Shown here piece after piece: positions 26,997-36,401 of a stretch of 62,014 nt of DNA. Source of the DNA: Paraburkholderia phosphatilytica. GTDB taxonomy: Bacteria; Pseudomonadota; Gammaproteobacteria; Burkholderiales; Burkholderiaceae. The stretch is taken from positions 1-62,014 of the forward strand of contig NZ_QQOA01000044.1 of assembly GCF_003443895.1 (NCBI RefSeq), in the 5' to 3' direction. The notes under the pieces are model-generated. The model worked only from the letters and a program-made list of their open reading frames with translations. It did no database searches and was not told the DNA's origin. Within the stretch, counting starts at the first letter, position 1. Each line of letters opens with the position of its first letter. The translations under genes and the position numbers were made by a program.

Positions 26997-27782
26997 TCAA
27001 ACGCATGCCGCGAGACCTTCCGGATCGAGAATGCGGATCTGCTTGCCTTGCGCGTCGAGCAGACGGTCGCGCTGGAAGCGCGACAGGGTCCGGCTCACGG
27101 TTTCGAGCTTCATGCCGAGATAGCAGCCAATCTCGCGTCGCGTCATCCGCAGATGAAACTCGGCGGACGAATAGCCGAGCGCCTTGAAGCGCTGCGACAG
27201 ATTGAGCAGAAACGCGGCCACGCGCTGGTCCGCGCGCATCGTGCCGAGCAGCATCATGAGCCGCGATTCGCGGACGATCTCTCCGCTCATCAAACGATGC
27301 ACGTGGTGCTGCATCGTGTGGATTTCGCGGCACACCGTCTCCAGCTGCAGGAACGAAATCACGCAGACCACACTGTCTTCCAGCGCGACCACGTCACCGT
27401 TATGGCGGCCCGTGTAGATGCCGTCGAGGCCGAGCGTTTCGCCCGTGATCTGAAAACCGGTGACCTGTTCGCGGCCATCCGAATGCACGATCACCGTCTT
27501 GAACGAGCCGGCGCGCACCGCATACAGGTACTGGAACAGGTCGCCCGAGCGAAACAGCGTGTCACCGCGCCTGACGGTGCGCGTGGTGCAGACGATCGAA
27601 TCGACCCGCGACAGTTCTTCCGCGGTGAGTCCGGGCGGCGTGCACACGTTGCGCATCGAACAGGTGGAGCAGCGTACCGCTGCGCTGCGATTCACTTCGT
27701 CGCGCACGATCGGAACGATTTCGCGCAACACGGCCGGCGATGGGACGGACTCGAACGCTTCACGAATTGCGGACGACGGCAT
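26997..27782 (-). CDS. fnr: FNR-type oxygen-sensing regulator
   Basis: 261 residues of the Crp/Fnr family. All four cluster cysteines are present: CSTCSMRNVC (Cys38, 41, 47) and Cys140 in SVVCVISF, so it should hold an oxygen-labile 4Fe-4S cluster. The C-terminal HTH reads TRREIGCYLGMKLETVSRTLSRF with the Glu/Ser/Arg that read TTGAT half-sites. Matching boxes lie upstream of two of the universal stress protein genes nearby. Confidence 0.93.
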   Translation of the reverse strand: MPSSAIREAFESVPSPAVLREIVPIVRDEVNRSAAVRCSTCSMRNVCTPPGLTAEELSRVDSIVCTTRTVRRGDTLFRSGDLFQYLYAVRAGSFKTVIVHSDGREQVTGFQITGETLGLDGIYTGRHNGDVVALEDSVVCVISFLQLETVCREIHTMQHHVHRLMSGEIVRESRLMMLLGTMRADQRVAAFLLNLSQRFKALGYSSAEFHLRMTRREIGCYLGMKLETVSRTLSRFQRDRLLDAQGKQIRILDPEGLAACV

Positions 27783-27979
27783 GATCGGCTCCTGATGACT
27801 CGCGCATTCGCTGACGGACGCCGCTGACAGGCGTCCACGTGCATCAGTATTGCCGGTGCCGGCGCGGAATTGAATCGGCGAAGCTTGTGATCGATGTAGG
27901 CGATGGGGAAGCGTTGTAGGGCAATGCCTACACGGCGCGGCGTGGGTGCCGCACGTTTGCCACGTCGTGCGCTCGAGGC
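27783..27979. promoter_or_regulatory. Promoter region of fnr with a GTAGG dyad
   Basis: 197 bp between the response regulator stop and the fnr start. GTAGG (27916-27920) and CCTAC (27927-27931) form a dyad with a 6-bp spacer, and a further GTAGG is at 27896-27900. Possibly a binding site of the adjacent NarL-type regulator; this is a guess. Confidence 0.35.
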
Positions 27980-28627
27980 CTAGACCTCGTCCTGATCGTC
28001 GAACAGCTTGTGGCGCATCGCGTAGCGCACCAGCGCCGCCTCGTGCGGCATCTGCATTTTCTCGAGAATGCGGGTCTTGTAGGTGCTGACGGTTTTCGTG
28101 CTGACGCAGAGTTCGTGCGCGATCTCGGTGATGGTCTCGCCAGCCGCGATGCGGCGGAACACGTCGAACTCGCGGTCGGACAGCCGCTGATGCGGCAGCG
28201 TATCGGCGGGTTCGTTGAGGCTTTGCGCGAAGCGCTCCGCCATCGTGAGACTCACGTAGACACCGCCCGCGGCGACCTTCGACACCGCGCCCACCAGTTC
28301 GTCGCTCGCGCTTTCCTTCGTGAGATAGCCCGACGCGCCGGCCTTGAATGCGCGCACCGCGTACTGCTGCTCGGCATGCATCGTCAGCACGAGAATCCGC
28401 AGCTCGGGCTTCTCGTCCTTGATCTGGCGGATCAGCTCGACGCCGTTGCGGCCCGGCATCGACAGATCGAGCACGAGCACGTCCGCCGGGGTGGTGCGCA
28501 CGAGCGCGATCGTGGTGATGCCGTCCGATGCTTCGCCGACCACGTCGAAGCCGCTCGCGGTGCGCAGGATGTGCCGCAGGCCCTCGCGCACGAGCGTGTG
28601 GTCGTCGGCGATGAGGACCTTGATCAT
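27980..28627 (-). CDS. NarL/FixJ-type response regulator
   Basis: 215 residues. Receiver with phosphoacceptor Asp54 (VLVLDLSMPGRNG), acidic pair ADDH, switch Thr and Lys in LVLTMH and YLTKES. LuxR-type HTH at LSDREFDVFRRIAAGETITEIA and onward. ATG 28627 overlaps the kinase stop (ATGA), so kinase and regulator are coupled. The frame continues to 29029 inside the kinase gene as a shadow. Confidence 0.94.
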   Translation of the reverse strand: MIKVLIADDHTLVREGLRHILRTASGFDVVGEASDGITTIALVRTTPADVLVLDLSMPGRNGVELIRQIKDEKPELRILVLTMHAEQQYAVRAFKAGASGYLTKESASDELVGAVSKVAAGGVYVSLTMAERFAQSLNEPADTLPHQRLSDREFDVFRRIAAGETITEIAHELCVSTKTVSTYKTRILEKMQMPHEAALVRYAMRHKLFDDQDEV

Positions 28628-29964
28628 GACAGCAGCGCTTCCTGCTGGACGGCGCGCAGCGGCAGCGCCACCGCGATCCGGAAACCTTCGGCCGGGCTCG
28701 ACACGATCGTCACGGTGCCGCCGAGCAGATGCGCGCGCTCGCGAATGCCGATCAGCCCGAACGACTTGCCGCTGTGGCCCGCATGGTCCGTCGCGCTGGG
28801 CGCCGCGCCTTTGCCGTTGTCCGCGATGTCGAGCACGCATTGATCGGCGGCGATCGCGAGCGTCAACGTGACGCGCGTCGCTTCCGCATGGCGCGCGACG
28901 TTCGTCAGCGCTTCCTGCACGATGCGAAAGAGCGTCGTCGCGCCGGCGGGCGTGAAGTCGACGCCGCCAGGATCGACGTGCCGCTCGACGTCGATGCCGT
29001 AGCGATTCGTGAAGTCGTCCGCAAGCCATTCGATCGCGGGCACGAGACCGAGATCGTCGAGCATCACTGGCCGCAGATCCGCGGCGATACGGCGCAGCGA
29101 CGCGACCGTCGAATCGATCAGCCGGCGCATCGAGCCGAGCTGGCCGGCAATCCGTGCGCGGGTGGGTTCGTCGTCGTGCTGCGCGCTGTCATACGCGCGC
29201 AGCGCGTCTTCGATCGACGACACGTCCATCTTGAGCGCGGTGAGCTGCTGGCCGAGATCGTCGTGCAGCTCGCGTGCGATGCGCGTCTTTTCTTCCTCGC
29301 GCACGGCGAGCAGGTTGGCGGACAGCTCGCGCAGTTCTTCGCGCGACTGGCGCAGCGCGTGATCCGCGCGCACCCGCTCGGTGATGTCGCGCAGCATCAC
29401 GGTGTAGAGCTTGCCGCGTGCATCGCGGATCTGCGAGATCGACGCTTCGATCGGAAACTCCTCGCCATTCGCGCGCAGCCCGTACAGCACGCGCTGGCGT
29501 CCCATCTGGCGATCGGAGACGCCGGTTGCGCCGAATTGCTCGACGTGGCGCGCGTGCGCTTCGCGATAGCGCTCCGGAATGAAGCGCGACAGCGGCGCAC
29601 CGATCGCGTCCGCCGCCGCAACGCCGAACACGCGTTCGGCCATCGGGTTGAAGATCACGACGCGCTGCGCTTCGTCGACCGTGATGATCGCCTCCATCGA
29701 CGAGCGGATGATGCCCGTCATGCGTGCGCCGTCGAGCGACTCGTCCTGTACCGCGCCGTTTTCATTTCGACGCCGGTGCCCGCTCCGGCTTGCAGCGGCG
29801 AGCGCGCCGAACGCGCACGCGGTCAACGCGTACAGCAGCGGCCGCGCCCATCGGCCGGCGCGCGGGTGGTCGGGATGCGCCTCGGTGCGGCGCGGGGCCT
29901 CGTCAGTTCGCATCGGTGCAGGTGAAGGGCTGGCGCGTCGTTTCGCGAGGGGATTGCGTCGCAT
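28624..29964 (-). CDS. PAS-domain sensor histidine kinase (HisKA_3)
   Basis: About 446 residues; the start is uncertain (ATG 29964 or 29913; a TTG at 29991 is less likely, none has a clear ribosome site). A single hydrophobic stretch (PLLYALTACAFGALAAA) near the N-terminus, a PAS domain about 83-198 (MEAIITVDEAQRVVIFNPMA), then the HisKA_3 dimerisation part with phospho-His234 in ARELHDDLGQQL and an ATPase with IVQEALTNVARHA, DNGKG and GLIGIRERA. The PAS domain may bind a ligand such as haem or FAD; no clear ligand His is visible. Signals to the coupled NarL-type regulator. Confidence 0.9.
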   Translation of the reverse strand: MRRNPLAKRRASPSPAPMRTDEAPRRTEAHPDHPRAGRWARPLLYALTACAFGALAAASRSGHRRRNENGAVQDESLDGARMTGIIRSSMEAIITVDEAQRVVIFNPMAERVFGVAAADAIGAPLSRFIPERYREAHARHVEQFGATGVSDRQMGRQRVLYGLRANGEEFPIEASISQIRDARGKLYTVMLRDITERVRADHALRQSREELRELSANLLAVREEEKTRIARELHDDLGQQLTALKMDVSSIEDALRAYDSAQHDDEPTRARIAGQLGSMRRLIDSTVASLRRIAADLRPVMLDDLGLVPAIEWLADDFTNRYGIDVERHVDPGGVDFTPAGATTLFRIVQEALTNVARHAEATRVTLTLAIAADQCVLDIADNGKGAAPSATDHAGHSGKSFGLIGIRERAHLLGGTVTIVSSPAEGFRIAVALPLRAVQQEALLS

Positions 29965-30071
29965 TGTGCGCGTTTTAGCCGCTTCCGCCAATCGATGCGC
30001 AATTCCGTGAGTTGACCGGCTCGCGGAAGCGTGAAGTCGATGAAGTCATCGCACCGTCATGTGCGCGCGCG

Positions 30072-30085
30072 TTGATCGGCGTCAA
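30072..30085. promoter_or_regulatory. FNR box upstream of a universal stress gene
   Basis: TTGATCGGCGTCAA matches TTGAT-N4-ATCAA with one mismatch. It is centred about 111 bp before the ATG at 30190 and also about 115 bp before the divergent kinase gene. Confidence 0.7.
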
Positions 30086-30189
30086 TCTTCCGTGAGAGAG
30101 GCGGGCGCAGACTGGATACGCTGCCCGCCGTCGTTCGTTCTTTCGTTCGCGACGTGGGCAGGCCGAATGGCAAGCACGGGAGACGCACG

Positions 30190-30663
30190 ATGTACCACCG
30201 GATTCTGCTCGCGCTGGACGACAGCGCATGCGCGCAACGGGCGCTCGCGCAAGCGGTCGCGCTCGCAGGCGCGTTCAATGCCGCGTTGATCGCCGTCAAC
30301 GTGTTCGATAACGGGCCGCTGCTCAGCGAACCTGACGCGCCGGAGCGGGCCGACACGCCGTCGGGCGTCGCGGTCGCGCTGCTGGAGCGCGCACGGGCGG
30401 TCATGGCCGACGCGCATGTCAAAGCGTCGGTTGCCGCGCTGGAGTCGGGCGGGGCGAGCGTGCCGTGGGTGTTGCTGCGTGCCGCGTGCGACTTCGAAGC
30501 CGAGCTGATCGTGATGGGCACGCACGGGCGGCGCGGCATGCGGCGGCTGGTGCTCGGCAGCGTGGCCGAAGCGGTGCTGCGGGATGCGCGCTGCCCGGTG
30601 CTCGTGATCGGCGAGGCGTCCGCTGCGTCGCGCGCCGCGAAGCGCGAATACGTGGTTGCCTGA
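30190..30663 (+). CDS. Universal stress protein (UspA family)
   Basis: 157 residues, one Usp domain. First strand MYHRILLALDDSACAQRAL; ATP-binding G-2x-G-9x-G(S) motif as GTHGRRGMRRLVLGSVAE. ATG 30190 has GGGAG upstream. An FNR box lies in its promoter, so low-oxygen induction is likely. Confidence 0.93.
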   Translation: MYHRILLALDDSACAQRALAQAVALAGAFNAALIAVNVFDNGPLLSEPDAPERADTPSGVAVALLERARAVMADAHVKASVAALESGGASVPWVLLRAACDFEAELIVMGTHGRRGMRRLVLGSVAEAVLRDARCPVLVIGEASAASRAAKREYVVA

Positions 30664-30683
30664 GTGGATGTTGTCAGTGGGCG

Positions 30684-31190
30684 TTATGAAGCAGTCTGCG
30701 CTTCGACTGCATGCGGTGCTGCGTTCGCGCCGGCGCATGCCGCTTGTGCGGGCACCAGCAGCACCGGGCAGGGCGCGCCGCGCACCGTGCGTTCGGCGAC
30801 GCTGCCGAGCACCAGCCGTCGCATGCCGCGTCGCCCATGTGTGCCCATTACGATCAGGTCCGCGTCGAAATCGCGTGCGGCGAGTTCGATGCAGTGCGCG
30901 ATGTCTTCGCCGCCGGTCAGACTGACCTCGATGGTTCGCGCGATGCCCACCGCGCCCGCGCGCGCGATGCGTTCGGTTGCCTCGGCGGTGACGCGCCGGC
31001 CTTCTTCCACGAGTGCCGAACGGACGATCGATGGATCGTAGCCCGGTGCATCGAACGCGATCAGCGGAAGGTCGATCACGTAGAGCGGCTGCAGTGTCGC
31101 GCCCGTCAGTTTCGCGAGATCGAGCGCGGCGTCGAGCGCATGCGATGCGGTGTCGCTGCCGTCGAGCGCGACGAGGATCCGGTCGTACAT
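30684..31190 (-). CDS. Universal stress protein (UspA family)
   Basis: 168 residues, one Usp domain (MYDRILVALDGSDTASHAL; nucleotide motif GTHGRRGMRRLVLGSVAERT, nearly identical to that of the convergent gene at 30190). Begins 30 bp after the stop of the tandem Usp gene, hence probably the second gene of an operon driven by the FNR-like site at 32156. Confidence 0.93.
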   Translation of the reverse strand: MYDRILVALDGSDTASHALDAALDLAKLTGATLQPLYVIDLPLIAFDAPGYDPSIVRSALVEEGRRVTAEATERIARAGAVGIARTIEVSLTGGEDIAHCIELAARDFDADLIVMGTHGRRGMRRLVLGSVAERTVRGAPCPVLLVPAQAACAGANAAPHAVEAQTAS

Positions 31191-31220
31191 GGTGGGTCTC
31201 CAGTTTGAACAGCGTCGTGC

Positions 31221-32048
31221 TCAATGCGACATCAATACAGGCGCCGTCATCGATTCGAGCACCGTGCGCGACGCGCCGCCCATCACGAGTTCGCGCCACC
31301 GTCCGTGGCCATACGCACCCATCACGATCAGGTCATGGCCGCCATCGTTCGCGCGTGTCAGCAGCACATCGCCAACGGATGCGCCGCTCGCATGATCGAC
31401 GTTCACCATCGCGTTGTGGCGCGCGAGCGTGAGCGCGATCTCGGTGCCGCTTACGAATGCATCGGCGGGCTTGCCGGGTTCGCCGATCGTGAGCACCGTG
31501 GTCTGCTCCGCGCGCGCGATGAACGGCAACGCGTCGTACAGCGCGCGGCTCGCTTCGCGGCTGCCGTCCCACGCAACGAGCACGCGCTTGCCGATGGTCT
31601 CGAACTGGCCCGAGCGGGGCAGCAGCAGAACCGGACGTCCCGCGGAGAGCACGAGGTTCTCGATGAAATCCTCCGCGACGAAGGCGTTCGGATCGTCGTG
31701 ATCGGTCTGACTCGCGATCACCAGGTCCGCGGCGCGGGCGCGTCGTGGCACGTCGACATTCGGATCGCCTTCGGCTCGCATCCAGTTGCCCTTGACGTCG
31801 GCGCGCGCGAGCTCGGCAGCGTACAGCCGTTTCACCGATGCGCGGTGCTGCTCGCGTTCGTGCCGGTGTTGCTCGAACCACGTTGCGCTGCCCGCCATCA
31901 CGTGGAAGCCTTGCAACTCTGGCGAAAACACGGCGAACAATCCGTCGAGGTGCGCGTTGAATTTACGCGCGACGCGCAATGCGCTGTCAAGGCGCAGCGC
32001 CGCGCGCTCGCTGGTGTCGAGGTGAACGAGGATGGTCCTGTAGTTCAT
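31221..32048 (-). CDS. Tandem-domain universal stress protein
   Basis: 275 residues with two Usp-like halves. The first (MNYRTILVHLDTSERAALRL to about 145) has lost a clear ATP motif. The second begins KRVLVAWDGSREASRAL and ends with VMGAYGHGRWRELVMGGASRTV, a usable nucleotide site. ATG 32048 begins the first strand; the frame extends to 32114 without family sequence. Confidence 0.9.
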   Translation of the reverse strand: MNYRTILVHLDTSERAALRLDSALRVARKFNAHLDGLFAVFSPELQGFHVMAGSATWFEQHRHEREQHRASVKRLYAAELARADVKGNWMRAEGDPNVDVPRRARAADLVIASQTDHDDPNAFVAEDFIENLVLSAGRPVLLLPRSGQFETIGKRVLVAWDGSREASRALYDALPFIARAEQTTVLTIGEPGKPADAFVSGTEIALTLARHNAMVNVDHASGASVGDVLLTRANDGGHDLIVMGAYGHGRWRELVMGGASRTVLESMTAPVLMSH

Positions 32049-32155
32049 GGCGGGCGCTCCTGGCAAAGGCGATCGGAGCCATGGGCCGGCCTGCGCGATG
32101 CAGACGGCGGCCACGGCATCTGATAGCGAGTGTAGGAGCGTGGCCGCGTGCCGCG

Positions 32156-32169
32156 TTGACGTGGATCAA
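32156..32169. promoter_or_regulatory. FNR box upstream of the tandem Usp gene
   Basis: TTGACGTGGATCAA, one mismatch from TTGAT-N4-ATCAA, centred about 114 bp before the ATG at 32048. Confidence 0.68.
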
Positions 32170-32255
32170 CGGGCGAGTGAGCTTCACGTGGGCGTCATGC
32201 AGTGCCGCTGATGCGTCGCATCGCGCGGGCGGCGAGCGACGGGCGACGGGCGACG

Positions 32256-33647
32256 TCAGGTTCGTTGTGCGAAAGCGGGCACCGGAAAATCGACTGGTTC
32301 AGGCTTGCCCACCACGCGGTTGCGCCCGGCGAGCTTCGCGCGGTACAGGCTGACGTCCGCAGCCTTGATGAGTTCCGCGGTGTTGATCACGTCGCTTGTC
32401 GTCGCGACGCCGACGGATACCGTGACGAAGCCGGCGGGATTCGACGCCGTCGGCATCGCAAGCGCGCGCACTGCATGACGCAGCGATTCGCCAATGCGCA
32501 GCGCCACCGTGTGCGAACAGTTCGGCAGCGGCACGACGAATTCCTCGCCGCCGTAGCGGCACACGTAGTCGTCCTGGCGGCGCAGCGCCGACTGCAATGC
32601 GCGTGCGACGCGCCTCAGGCATTCGTCGCCGCGCACGTGTCCATACGTGTCGTTGTAGTCCTTGAAGTGATCGACGTCGATCATCAGCACCGAAAGACAG
32701 CTGTCCGCGCGGCGCGCGGCGAGCGCTTCGGCTTCGAAGTGCCGGTCGAACCAGCCGCGGTCGAAGAGGCCCGTCAGCGCGTCGAGGGCGGCCTCGACGG
32801 CAAGTGCGCGATTCGCGCGGGCGAGCCGGATATACAGGCCGCTCGTTTCGAAGATGAGCGCGGCGAGCACGACGATGGAGGACGTCAGCGAAGCGCAGCG
32901 CGCCGCATACCAGCCGAGCGAAAAGCGCGACGAGCCGGCCAGCGTGAGCGTCACATCGGCCAGCATCGCGACGAGCGCCACGCCGACCCACAGATCGAGC
33001 GGCGAACGCAGGCGCGTCGAATACGCATGCGCGCACAGGCCGAGCACCGCGATCGCTTCCACCGCGATGCCGATCCAGCCATGCGAAAGCCGTGCATACG
33101 AGCCGTGCGCGACGAGCAGCGGCATCCATGACGAGCGGAAGATGGCGAGCAGGCTGAAGCCGAACCCCAGCAGAACCGCGGCGCATGCGGTCACTGCACC
33201 CGAGCGGCGCGCCGCGGCGGCGCCCGGCTCGAAGCGGCGCTGCGCTGCCGCGAGCAGGATCAGCAGCGGGAAGCCTGCGTGCCAGATGACCCAGATCCAC
33301 ACGGCGGTCTGCATGCCGGCGCCCAGCAGCCCGGTTGCCGTGAACACGCCGGGAAACACGGCCAGCTGCAGCGCGGCGGTCAGTGCCGTGAATGCGTAGG
33401 CGCCGCTCAACGCGGCGACGGATGGCAGCCCGGACACGCGGAAGTACGCGGCGAGCAGCAGCGACGTGATGCCTTCCGTCAGTACGATGGTGGTCGAAAA
33501 GATCGGCAGGAATGCGGTGAGGACGGGCAGGCTCACGTCGGAGCGGGAGTAGACGACACCGGCGCCGCCAAGCATCAGACAGCAGACGAGCAGCGCGAAG
33601 ACCCGCTGCGTCCGCGACGCCTGCGCGCCGATGATTGTCCCTTCCAT
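32256..33647 (-). CDS. Membrane diguanylate cyclase (MASE-type sensor + GGDEF)
   Basis: 463 residues. About eight or nine hydrophobic segments in residues 15-290 form a MASE4-like membrane sensor. The C-terminal GGDEF domain has RYGGEEF at the active site (an active variant), DVDHFKDYNDTYGH and SVGVATT. Makes c-di-GMP. No I-site RxxD is evident just before RYGGEEF, where the sequence reads ALRRQDDYVC; RRQD would fit R-x-x-D five residues earlier, so product inhibition is possible. ATG 33647 is likely although the ribosome site is weak. Confidence 0.88.
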   Translation of the reverse strand: MEGTIIGAQASRTQRVFALLVCCLMLGGAGVVYSRSDVSLPVLTAFLPIFSTTIVLTEGITSLLLAAYFRVSGLPSVAALSGAYAFTALTAALQLAVFPGVFTATGLLGAGMQTAVWIWVIWHAGFPLLILLAAAQRRFEPGAAAARRSGAVTACAAVLLGFGFSLLAIFRSSWMPLLVAHGSYARLSHGWIGIAVEAIAVLGLCAHAYSTRLRSPLDLWVGVALVAMLADVTLTLAGSSRFSLGWYAARCASLTSSIVVLAALIFETSGLYIRLARANRALAVEAALDALTGLFDRGWFDRHFEAEALAARRADSCLSVLMIDVDHFKDYNDTYGHVRGDECLRRVARALQSALRRQDDYVCRYGGEEFVVPLPNCSHTVALRIGESLRHAVRALAMPTASNPAGFVTVSVGVATTSDVINTAELIKAADVSLYRAKLAGRNRVVGKPEPVDFPVPAFAQRT

Positions 33648-34084
33648 TTTGCGACCTGCAGTCAACTTCCTTGTATATCGGCGTGCCGTGGAATTTCTTG
33701 AAAGATGGATCGGGTGCTGTTTTTTGCCATGTCCCACATGTTTCGCATGTCCCCATGCGCGAACGGAAAATGCCAGCGAAACTTGGTTTTGTGCAAAGAC
33801 GCGATGTGGTGCATCCCATACTCTTGTTACATCAAATTAAAAGATCGATGGAGATATGGATGAACCCTCGCACTCTCGCGTCTCTTTAGCGGTCGCGCAC
33901 CGCCTGTCCACTCGTTTCACATCTGTAGCGCCGTAGGCGCTATCTATTGCTTTTCCTTCGATCCGTCACGCCGCTGGATTCGATCAGGATGACGAACGAG
34001 TGATTCAAATCGCTCGCGTCGCACGAGGCATCGCGGCGTCGCACGACGACGTTCATCAGCTGGGCATCAAACCATGGAGACTGC
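33648..34084. other. 437-bp intergenic region before the porin
   Basis: No gene. It contains promoters of the divergent cyclase and porin genes, a cluster of four CATG-centred repeats at about 33728-33759 (CATGTCCC, CATGTTTC, CATGTCCC, CATGCG), the palindrome at 33926-33942 and an AT-rich patch near 33830. Confidence 0.5.
33926..33942. promoter_or_regulatory. 17-bp palindrome upstream of the porin
   Basis: TAGCGCCGTAGGCGCTA, perfect 7-bp arms round GTA, about 150 bp before the porin ATG. Candidate operator. Confidence 0.55.
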
Positions 34085-35119
34085 ATGAGGAAGGCTATCG
34101 TTATCGCGTCTGGCATCGCAGCGACGTGCGTGCTGAATATCGCGCACGCTCAATCTACGGTCACGCTCTACGGCGTGTTCGACAACGGCCTCGCGTACCA
34201 GAAGACCAATGGCGGCGCGGATGCGATTCGCGGCGTGCCGGGCGGGCTGTTCTCGACCCGGTTCGGCTTCCGGGGCAGCGAGGACATCGGCGGCGGACTC
34301 AAGGTCAATTTCCAGCTGGAGCAGGCGTTTTCCGGCATGACGGGCGCGGCGACGAACCCTGCCGACGCGTTCAACCGGCAGGCATGGGTCGGCGTGTCAG
34401 GCGGGTTCGGCGAGGTCCGCTTCGGTCTGCAGAACTCGCCGCAATACGATGTGCTGCAGGCCGCGATGGATCCCACGGCAGTGAAGAGCATCGCCTCGCC
34501 GATGAACAACTTCAACAGCCTGACCATCCGCGAAAGCAATGCGATTTCATACTTCACGCCGACGTTCAGCGGACTGAGCGCCCGCTTCATGGTCGCGATG
34601 CGCGATTCGACGGACAAGCCCTCCAACGGACTGCTGTTCTACAACGCAGTCGTTCAATACGAGAAGGGACCGTTCAGCGGAGCGGCCGGTTACCAGCAGG
34701 CGGCCAATGCAACCGGCACGTCGATACTGAAGGTGTTCAATGCGGGCGCGTCCATCCAGACGGGACCGAACCGGTTCTGGCTCGCGTATCACACGGAGCT
34801 TCAGACGGACACGCCCGGCAATTCGCGGCGCGACGTGTACCAGGTGTCGGATTCGTGGCTGTTCACGCTGGCGGACCAGCTGTCCGTGATGTACGGCTTC
34901 GTGCACGACAGAACCGGCGCGGGCAACAACGCGCAGGAGATCGGGCTCATCGACGAGTACTTCCTTTCGAAGGCGTCGGAGCTGTATGCGGCGGTGGGCT
35001 TCATCCAGAATCGCAACCGCTCGGATTTCTCGCTGAACGGCACCGCCTATTCGGGGCTCACGGTGGCGCCCGGCGCCGACACGCGCGGCATTACCGTCGG
35101 CATCGTGCACAAGTTCTGA
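34085..35119 (+). CDS. Gram-negative porin (OmpC/Burkholderia type)
   Basis: 344 residues, signal peptide ending at AHAQ, then STVTLYGVFDNGLAYQ, typical of beta-proteobacterial trimeric porins. FGFRGSEDIGGGLKVNFQLE and RQAWVGVSGGFGEVRFGLQ are conserved strands; the protein ends in a strand with terminal Phe (VGIVHKF), the usual outer-membrane insertion signal. Diffusion channel for small solutes. Confidence 0.94.
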   Translation: MRKAIVIASGIAATCVLNIAHAQSTVTLYGVFDNGLAYQKTNGGADAIRGVPGGLFSTRFGFRGSEDIGGGLKVNFQLEQAFSGMTGAATNPADAFNRQAWVGVSGGFGEVRFGLQNSPQYDVLQAAMDPTAVKSIASPMNNFNSLTIRESNAISYFTPTFSGLSARFMVAMRDSTDKPSNGLLFYNAVVQYEKGPFSGAAGYQQAANATGTSILKVFNAGASIQTGPNRFWLAYHTELQTDTPGNSRRDVYQVSDSWLFTLADQLSVMYGFVHDRTGAGNNAQEIGLIDEYFLSKASELYAAVGFIQNRNRSDFSLNGTAYSGLTVAPGADTRGITVGIVHKF

Positions 35120-35191
35120 CGCGGGCGCTTCATGTGCTGACCGCGCGCCAGTCGCAAGCATCCAGGTGACGCGGCCAGACCAGCGCGCGGA

Positions 35192-35884
35192 CTACAGCGT
35201 CGGAATCACGTGCGGGAATACGAGGTGGTTTTCCACGCGCTTGACGCCCGGCACATTCTCCGCGGCGATGCGGATCGCGCGGATTTCCTCCTCGGATTCG
35301 ATCACGCCCCACAGATGCGCGACGCCGTCCTTGACGAGCACGCCCTGTTTCGGCAGCCCCCAGCGCTTGCCGTGCATCTCCAGCACGATCGCGTCGCGCA
35401 GGCTCGCGTCGTCGTGCACGGACGCGTCCATCGCCGGCGCGACACTTGCCAGCGCGCGAATCAGGTTCGAGCGGCTCACGATACCCACCAGCTTGCCGTC
35501 TTTCAGCACGGGCACGCGTTTGAGATGCTGGCGCTCCATTAGGTCGGCGATCCTGTCGAGCGGCATGTCCTCGGGAATCGACGTCACGTGGTCGCACATC
35601 ACGTCGCCGACCACGTGCCCATGCTCCTTCACGTAGCGCGCGGCCTGCTCGCGCGGCGACGACAGCAGGAACTCGAGCCACCACGGGCGTTTGCCGTGGC
35701 TGGTGCCGTTTTCCGCGCGGTGCAGCAGATCGCCCTGGCTGACGATGCCGACCACCTTGCCGTCAGCATCGACGACGGGCATGCCGCTGATGTGATGCTC
35801 GACGAACAGCATCGCGGCTTCGTGGATCGTCATTTCCGGGGTGGCGGTAACGACGGACGTGGTCATGATGTCGAGTGCGCGCAT
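35192..35884 (-). CDS. CBS-pair protein with C-terminal BON domain
   Basis: 230 residues. CBS1 about 7-60 (IMTTSVVTATPEMTIHEAAM), CBS2 about 93-150 (MCDHVTSIPEDMPLDRIADLM), BON about 160-228 (VKDGVAHLWGVIESEEEIRAIR). CBS pairs bind adenine nucleotides; BON may bind lipid. AAGGAG precedes ATG 35884; the frame extends further without family sequence. Such proteins accompany Usp genes in low-oxygen loci. Confidence 0.92.
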   Translation of the reverse strand: MRALDIMTTSVVTATPEMTIHEAAMLFVEHHISGMPVVDADGKVVGIVSQGDLLHRAENGTSHGKRPWWLEFLLSSPREQAARYVKEHGHVVGDVMCDHVTSIPEDMPLDRIADLMERQHLKRVPVLKDGKLVGIVSRSNLIRALASVAPAMDASVHDDASLRDAIVLEMHGKRWGLPKQGVLVKDGVAHLWGVIESEEEIRAIRIAAENVPGVKRVENHLVFPHVIPTL

Positions 35885-36401
35885 GATCGCTCCTTCGGCA
35901 GATGCCGTGGCTGGCCGCGCACGTGAGACGCGTGCCGTATGGATGGAAGGGCTGATTCGGCGGCGCTGCGAGGCTCGGGGTGTGCCTCGGGATTCCTCAC
36001 AGTGATCTGCGCTTCGGTGCGGTCCCGGGAGGACCCGACCTGCCCGCGATGCTGTGCTGCAATGCGGGGCGCGCGATTCATCAAGCGCTCGGTGTGCGCG
36101 GAGGAACACGTGTTTGACGCATTGATAGGTCACGCAGCTTTCAATAACATTGCGAGAAGTGTGGGGTACCGCACATTTCGCGCTGCATGCGAACGCGTGC
36201 CGGCGGTCGATGAGCGGCACAATGCATCGCCTTTATCGTGACATGGGCGCGACCGTACACTGAAAAAAGGATGCGCTTCACGCGTCCTGGTTTCGGGCGC
36301 CGCCGCGCGAATGCAGTGAACGTGGCGCGGTGCGTCAAACAACAAAAGCAGCGAAGCAGAAAAACAGCTCGGATGTTCAGTGAACGACAGGAGCACGCTT
36401 C
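35885..36401. other. 517-bp intergenic region
   Basis: Holds the divergent promoters of the CBS-BON and phosphoesterase genes. I saw no further gene, no good FNR box and no strong palindrome. Confidence 0.5.

Noticed and set aside
28729..29925. 398-residue plus-strand frame
   Set aside because: Shadow of the histidine kinase.
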